DNA from: CAIVPM01 sp049242865
GTDB taxonomy: Bacteria > Bacteroidota > Bacteroidia > Chitinophagales > Chitinophagaceae
NCBI GenBank assembly: GCA_049242865.1
Contig: JBMLOR010000198.1
Span: 1 to 44,372 of the forward strand
Length of the DNA: 44,372 nt
Reading direction: 5' to 3'
Below, in pieces: positions 41,901 through 44,372 of the stretch (the stretch's first letter is position 1; each line of letters starts with the position of its first letter). The position numbers were made by a program, and so were the translations under genes. The notes under the pieces were generated by a model. It was given only the letters and a program-made list of their open reading frames with translations. It was not told where the DNA came from and made no database searches.

Positions 41901-42964
41901 CTCCACTTACGGTAAATTTTAATGCAAGCACTAGTTCAGGTTGTACGGCACTAGGTTATTTTTGGGAGTATGGCAATGGTAATAGTCAGCAAACTGGATT
42001 AAATGCCACTGCCTCTCAAGTATATGCAACTCCTGGTACTTACAATATGTATGTGGTGGTGCAAGACCAAAATAATAAAAGAGATACCGTACGCCAAACT
42101 ATAACTGTAACTGCACCAACAACAGGACAAACTATTCATTTAAAACCTGCAACAAGCTGGACTAATACTCCTAAAATGTATTTCTGGAATACTACACCAG
42201 TAAGTGTTACTACAGGTTGGCCAGGTGTAACCATGGTAGCCGAAGGTAATGGTTGGTTTAAGTACACTATACCTGGCGTAAATTGTAGTAATATTGTTTT
42301 TAATAACAACAGCAGCCCACAAACTGCAGACTTACAAAAATGTGGTGAAGCTTGGTACGATGGAACAATACCTGCTTGGGTGAACGACCCTTTACCTTTA
42401 AAATTTACGATGTACGAAGTGCGATTTACAATGGATGGTGGTTCTCAGTTCCCTTCCACTGGAGGGGTTAGGGGTGGTTTGGTTTTGAATAGTTGGCAAA
42501 CAGCAAATGAAATAAACGTTTCACATTTTAATGTACAATGCAGTTTTGATGGTAAAGAATTTAAAACAGTTGGCAGTATCTCAGCCCAAAACAAGAGTTT
42601 TAATGAATATACCTTTGAAGATAAACTGGCTACTAACTTCTCACTACCCACTACTATTTACTATAGAATTGAAGCAGTAGATAAAGATGGCAGCAAAACC
42701 TATAGCGAAATAAAAACTATCGAATTCAAAATTCAAAATTCAAAATTCAAAATTTTTCCTAATCCTGCAAAAGATGTTGTAACTATAAGTACTCTTAATA
42801 CTAAGGAAATTATAATAATGGATATTGCAGGTAGAATAATAAAAGTTTTTAAAAATCCACCTCAACAAGTAAAGTGGCTTACAAATAAGTCTAAGGGCAT
42901 TTACTCGGTAACGCAAATACAATACAATGGAACAGTAACTACAGAAAAATTAACTATATTATAA
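38981..42964 (+). CDS. Secreted multidomain alpha-amylase (GH13) with T9SS tail
   Basis: 1327 residues. Signal peptide 1-23 (ends IKAQ). A GH13 catalytic domain (about 25-600) has nucleophile Asp298 in DAFRWDTW, acid/base Glu327 in FVFGEVAQ and transition-state Asp408 in WLDNHDFG. Three chitobiase C-terminal-like beta domains follow (about 607-862, each with YYTTNG), then a starch-binding CBM26-like domain, a PKD domain (FWEYGNGN) and a second CBM26-like domain. A linker leads to a T9SS type A sorting domain (about 1250-1327, KIFPNPAKDVVTI). It degrades starch or maltodextrin at the cell surface. A repeat insertion (42449-42480) and a heptanucleotide tract (42724-42751) lie in the linker. Confidence 0.9.
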   Translation: MKKNIFILLVAINFFSIEKIKAQTDFRKETIYFLLTTRFFDGDSLNNAPNEWCSYIPGVNNPNITDPKDVTWRGDFRGLIQQLDYIKGMGFTAIWITPIVQNRGPLDYHGYHAWDFTKVDPRLESPGATFQDLVNAVHAKGMKIVLDIVTNHSGRFGIKNVAELKYNTDTTKPWGKNLAGGTLKDNPNWEYDGLTKNPDDGKRWSRANLAKMPAPYNQNLAAWNWPCTEAFVNTSNPVYFHQSGNGFAQGWDDTTNLYQRALADDCPDLNTESQALQDYMFNAYKTFLDMGVDAFRWDTWKHMNKQSIIALYDRFKAYKPNLFVFGEVAQKRFELHPVQEINPHWYTWRGGVGTSAGLDVGVLDFYGEATFHNIFEDGGAFSGVADAARYDHLYSDPTKLVTWLDNHDFGPHNDWNRRYGGSVENLAACMNFMFTWRGIPSVYYGTEMQFKKGAYTDLHDASGIQKSLDVTGRAYYGDNVNTAKNTQLYAHLKKLNDIRKAIPALQNGNYNWGGNYPGNGIGFTRSTTGSFVCVGLAKDGAANFNFTGLTNGIYRDAVTGREVNVTNGTLQFSVPSLSAGIYVLNGPGMIGENGPGYFAPCVTGCNPLPKVAISPVGDNYTAPITVSINATSGTGAKTIYYTTNGQQPTTASAVYTGSFSVSTATTVKAIAVDANGKVSDLDAQVYTFVLPKPRLSITPAAGNYFDPITVSLAATNAASPYTYYYTTNGSTPNTSSTVYTTPLTIATPTTIKAIAVDAANQVSDVVTASYTFNIPNPTVTANPSSTNFYTGTGTVTLTANSPRQPVTIYYTTNGTNPTINSSVYAAPLNLSGSAPIKVKYFGVDNQGRIGSIDSSTYTFNPIPDITVYFKKPSNWASPVKIHYWNALPNGNLTATTWPGVNCTRVCPTSDWWKFTFNNVTSLNVIFNDGAGKQTIDLNNVTTDSYFDFNTKLTTIPDVDAPIGRLVATPTTGTAPLTVNFNASTSSGCTALGYFWEYGNGNSQQTGLNATASQVYATPGTYNMYVVVQDQNNKRDTVRQTITVTAPTTGQTIHLKPATSWTNTPKMYFWNTTPVSVTTGWPGVTMVAEGNGWFKYTIPGVNCSNIVFNNNSSPQTADLQKCGEAWYDGTIPAWVNDPLPLKFTMYEVRFTMDGGSQFPSTGGVRGGLVLNSWQTANEINVSHFNVQCSFDGKEFKTVGSISAQNKSFNEYTFEDKLATNFSLPTTIYYRIEAVDKDGSKTYSEIKTIEFKIQNSKFKIFPNPAKDVVTISTLNTKEIIIMDIAGRIIKVFKNPPQQVKWLTNKSKGIYSVTQIQYNGTVTTEKLTIL
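42449..42480. repeat. 32-nt G-rich interspersed repeat inside the amylase gene
   Basis: TTCCCTTCCACTGGAGGGGT, continuing TAGGGGTGGTTT, matches 44295-44326 at 28 of 32 positions. Here it is read as FPSTGGVRGGL. It resembles a GGAGGGGTTAGGGGTGG-type element spread through Bacteroidota genomes. Confidence 0.65.
42671..42705. repeat. 35-nt identical tract shared by the two T9SS cargo genes
   Basis: Identical to 44338-44372, the window end. In both genes it encodes EAVDKDGSKTY in the C-terminal domain just before the sorting signal, so the match may continue past the window. It points to recent duplication or gene conversion of the tail module. Confidence 0.85.
42724..42751. repeat. Four tandem copies of ATTCAAA before the sorting domain
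   Basis: Four perfect heptanucleotide units in the amylase frame, read as FKIQNSKFKI, directly before the T9SS signal. Seven is not a multiple of three, so gain or loss of a unit would shift the frame and remove the sorting domain. Confidence 0.85.
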
Positions 42965-43014
42965 ATTGCTACTATAAATTATATTCTGTATTTTCATATT
43001 CTAAACTATAGGAT

Positions 43015-44372
43015 ATGAAAAAATTTATCTTTTGTTTGCATTTTGTATGTATTTGTTTTCCAAATTTATTTTCTCAAGCTTGGGTTGAATTACCTAATGT
43101 TAATACCGGATATTATGAGATAAAATATTTAAATTTTGATGCTCGTAATAATCTCTACTTTTCAGTACTAACACCATGTTTTGGAGAAGGAGTAAATCGA
43201 TATAGAAACTTTACAACTACCTATGCAGCAATTGGTTGTGATAACACAGAAGTTTCAAGGTTAATAAGAGATGAGAATGGCAAAATGTATGCTGCAATAT
43301 ATAATCGAATTGGTTTTTCGAAATCTTTCTATAAATTCACTGAAACTAGCACTGAAACTTTTTATGCTTCAAGTAGTATTTCACCTTGGTTAGATACTTT
43401 AGCATTAAGCACTATTTTTTCAGTAAAACCCAATGGATTAGTATATGCAACTAACACAAGTAAAGTTTATGAATTTAACCCAACAACTAATTTATGGACT
43501 AATTTAGCAGGTGCAGGTGCTGATACTTTGCCAAGTGGAATTATTCAAAGAAATTTATTAGCTCTAAACAATAATAAATTACTTATAAGTATTGATAATG
43601 GTAGTAATTATGAATTGTATATATGGGATGGGATGAGCTGGAAATTACTCGCACCAAATGCTGGCTATTTAAATTCTACAAAAAAAATTACAGATTTCTT
43701 AGTAAATAAAAATGGAGAACTCTTTGGTTTTGCACTAAATACTTTTAATTCTACAAAAACATTGCATCGAGCATTATGGAATAATGCAACTAATAGTTGG
43801 ATTGAATTATTACCAAACAGCAACAATCCATATGCCGATACATGTATAAAAATAAAAACTATAGTACAAGATAAGTTTAATAATTATTATGGCATTAGCA
43901 GTTGTGCTAATAGTTTTGGTAGAGAGTTTGTAGCAAAATGGAATGGAAATAGCTGGCAGCAATTAGGAAATCTTACAAACAACAATATCATTCATTCAAT
44001 AGCAGTGGATACTATAGGAAATGTTTTTGCTGCTGGCAGATTTACTAATACAAATAACGAATTAGTAATAGTAAAGTATGATGTTGTAACGCCCGTAAAG
44101 TTTGGTAGTTTTGATGTTAATGCAAGTTTAAAAGATAACCAAACTTTTTTCACATTTAAAAATAAATGGACTACACTTTCAGAAACTAATGCAGCTTTCT
44201 TTAATGTTCAAATAAGTATAGATAATAAAGAGTTTAAAACCGTTGGGAAAGTTTTTGCTAAAAACAGCAGCTATAACGAATACGAATTTTCTTATTCCCT
44301 TCCTTTGGATGGGCTAGGGGTGGTTTATTTTAGAATCGAAGCAGTAGATAAAGATGGCAGCAAAACCTATAG
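43015..44372 (+). CDS. Secreted T9SS-type protein, 3' part beyond the window
   Basis: 452 codons are open from the ATG at 43015 to the window edge. A signal peptide (about 1-22, ending FSQA) is followed by a repetitive beta-rich region with Trp/Gly repeats (YIWDGMSWKLL, VAKWNGNSWQQLGN, AAGRFTNTNNELVIVKYD), suggesting a beta-propeller or galactose-oxidase-like fold. Then comes the linker module (KFGSFDVNASLKDNQ, FFNVQISIDNKEFKTVGKV) and YFRIEAVDKDGSKTY, the same as in the amylase. A T9SS sorting domain is expected just past the edge. Ligand or enzyme function is unknown. It follows the amylase by 50 nt with no terminator seen, so it may be cotranscribed. Confidence 0.8.
   Translation, partial: MKKFIFCLHFVCICFPNLFSQAWVELPNVNTGYYEIKYLNFDARNNLYFSVLTPCFGEGVNRYRNFTTTYAAIGCDNTEVSRLIRDENGKMYAAIYNRIGFSKSFYKFTETSTETFYASSSISPWLDTLALSTIFSVKPNGLVYATNTSKVYEFNPTTNLWTNLAGAGADTLPSGIIQRNLLALNNNKLLISIDNGSNYELYIWDGMSWKLLAPNAGYLNSTKKITDFLVNKNGELFGFALNTFNSTKTLHRALWNNATNSWIELLPNSNNPYADTCIKIKTIVQDKFNNYYGISSCANSFGREFVAKWNGNSWQQLGNLTNNNIIHSIAVDTIGNVFAAGRFTNTNNELVIVKYDVVTPVKFGSFDVNASLKDNQTFFTFKNKWTTLSETNAAFFNVQISIDNKEFKTVGKVFAKNSSYNEYEFSYSLPLDGLGVVYFRIEAVDKDGSKTY
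44295..44326. repeat. 32-nt G-rich interspersed repeat, second copy
   Basis: 28 of 32 bases match 42449-42480. In this gene it is read in a different frame (SLPLDGLGVV), so the similarity is at DNA level, not protein level. Confidence 0.65.

Overview
The window looks like an AT-rich chromosome segment of a Bacteroidota bacterium, most likely Chitinophagaceae or a close relative. The evidence is a PorP/SprF-type type IX secretion (T9SS) protein, two secreted proteins of the T9SS cargo type, two TonB-dependent receptors with carboxypeptidase-like N-terminal domains, DUF3127, PspC/PadR units, and promoters of the Bacteroidota TAnnTTTG class placed close to start codons. No rRNA, tRNA, CRISPR array, transposase or phage gene was seen. 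A run of exactly 100 N at 34595-34694 marks a scaffold join, so the piece is probably draft or metagenome assembly.

Layout. 1-2.3 kb: perfect palindromic terminator, porP/sprF-like gene, YkgJ-type Cys-cluster protein, convergent ssb. 2.6-6.3 kb: GtrA-like membrane protein, DUF3347 lipoprotein, TonB receptor. 6.4-12.2 kb: phosphohexomutase (glmM-like), then a TonB receptor followed by a beta-helix-like lipoprotein. 12.5-16.2 kb: GNAT acetyltransferase, then a compact cassette of PqqD-like protein, ATP-grasp ligase and PLP fold-III decarboxylase, interrupted between the last two genes by a four-helix-bundle (S23) gene flanked by 13-bp inverted repeats. 16.2-20.3 kb: interspersed repeats, then three overlapping genes: a urea-transporter/M23 peptidase fusion, an outer-membrane barrel with TPR-like N-terminus, and a TPR protein. 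20.4-24.2 kb: LOG-family protein, DUF3127 protein with an SSB-like tail, FAD oxidoreductase, aldo/keto reductase. 24.4-25.4 kb: PadR plus HAAS-like membrane protein. 25.4-30.3 kb, minus strand: heptose kinase, lipoprotein, and an apparent operon of two paralogous ~55-residue proteins, PadR and a double-PspC membrane protein. 30.8-38.8 kb: AlkB-like hydroxylase, accD, smpB, class II aldolase (cut by the gap), M20 dipeptidase, small protein, and pdhA-TPR-ribH. 39-44.4 kb: a 1327-residue secreted amylase with T9SS tail and the start of a second secreted protein cut by the window end.

Most genes are housekeeping or envelope functions. The most unusual parts are: the unannotated pair of tiny paralogues ahead of PadR-PspC; the PqqD/ATP-grasp/decarboxylase cassette with its S23 insertion; the urea-channel/M23 three-gene unit whose start region lies in a palindromic repeat; the SSB-like tail on DUF3127; and short interspersed repeats lying inside the linkers of the T9SS cargo genes, including a heptanucleotide tract just before the secretion signal.
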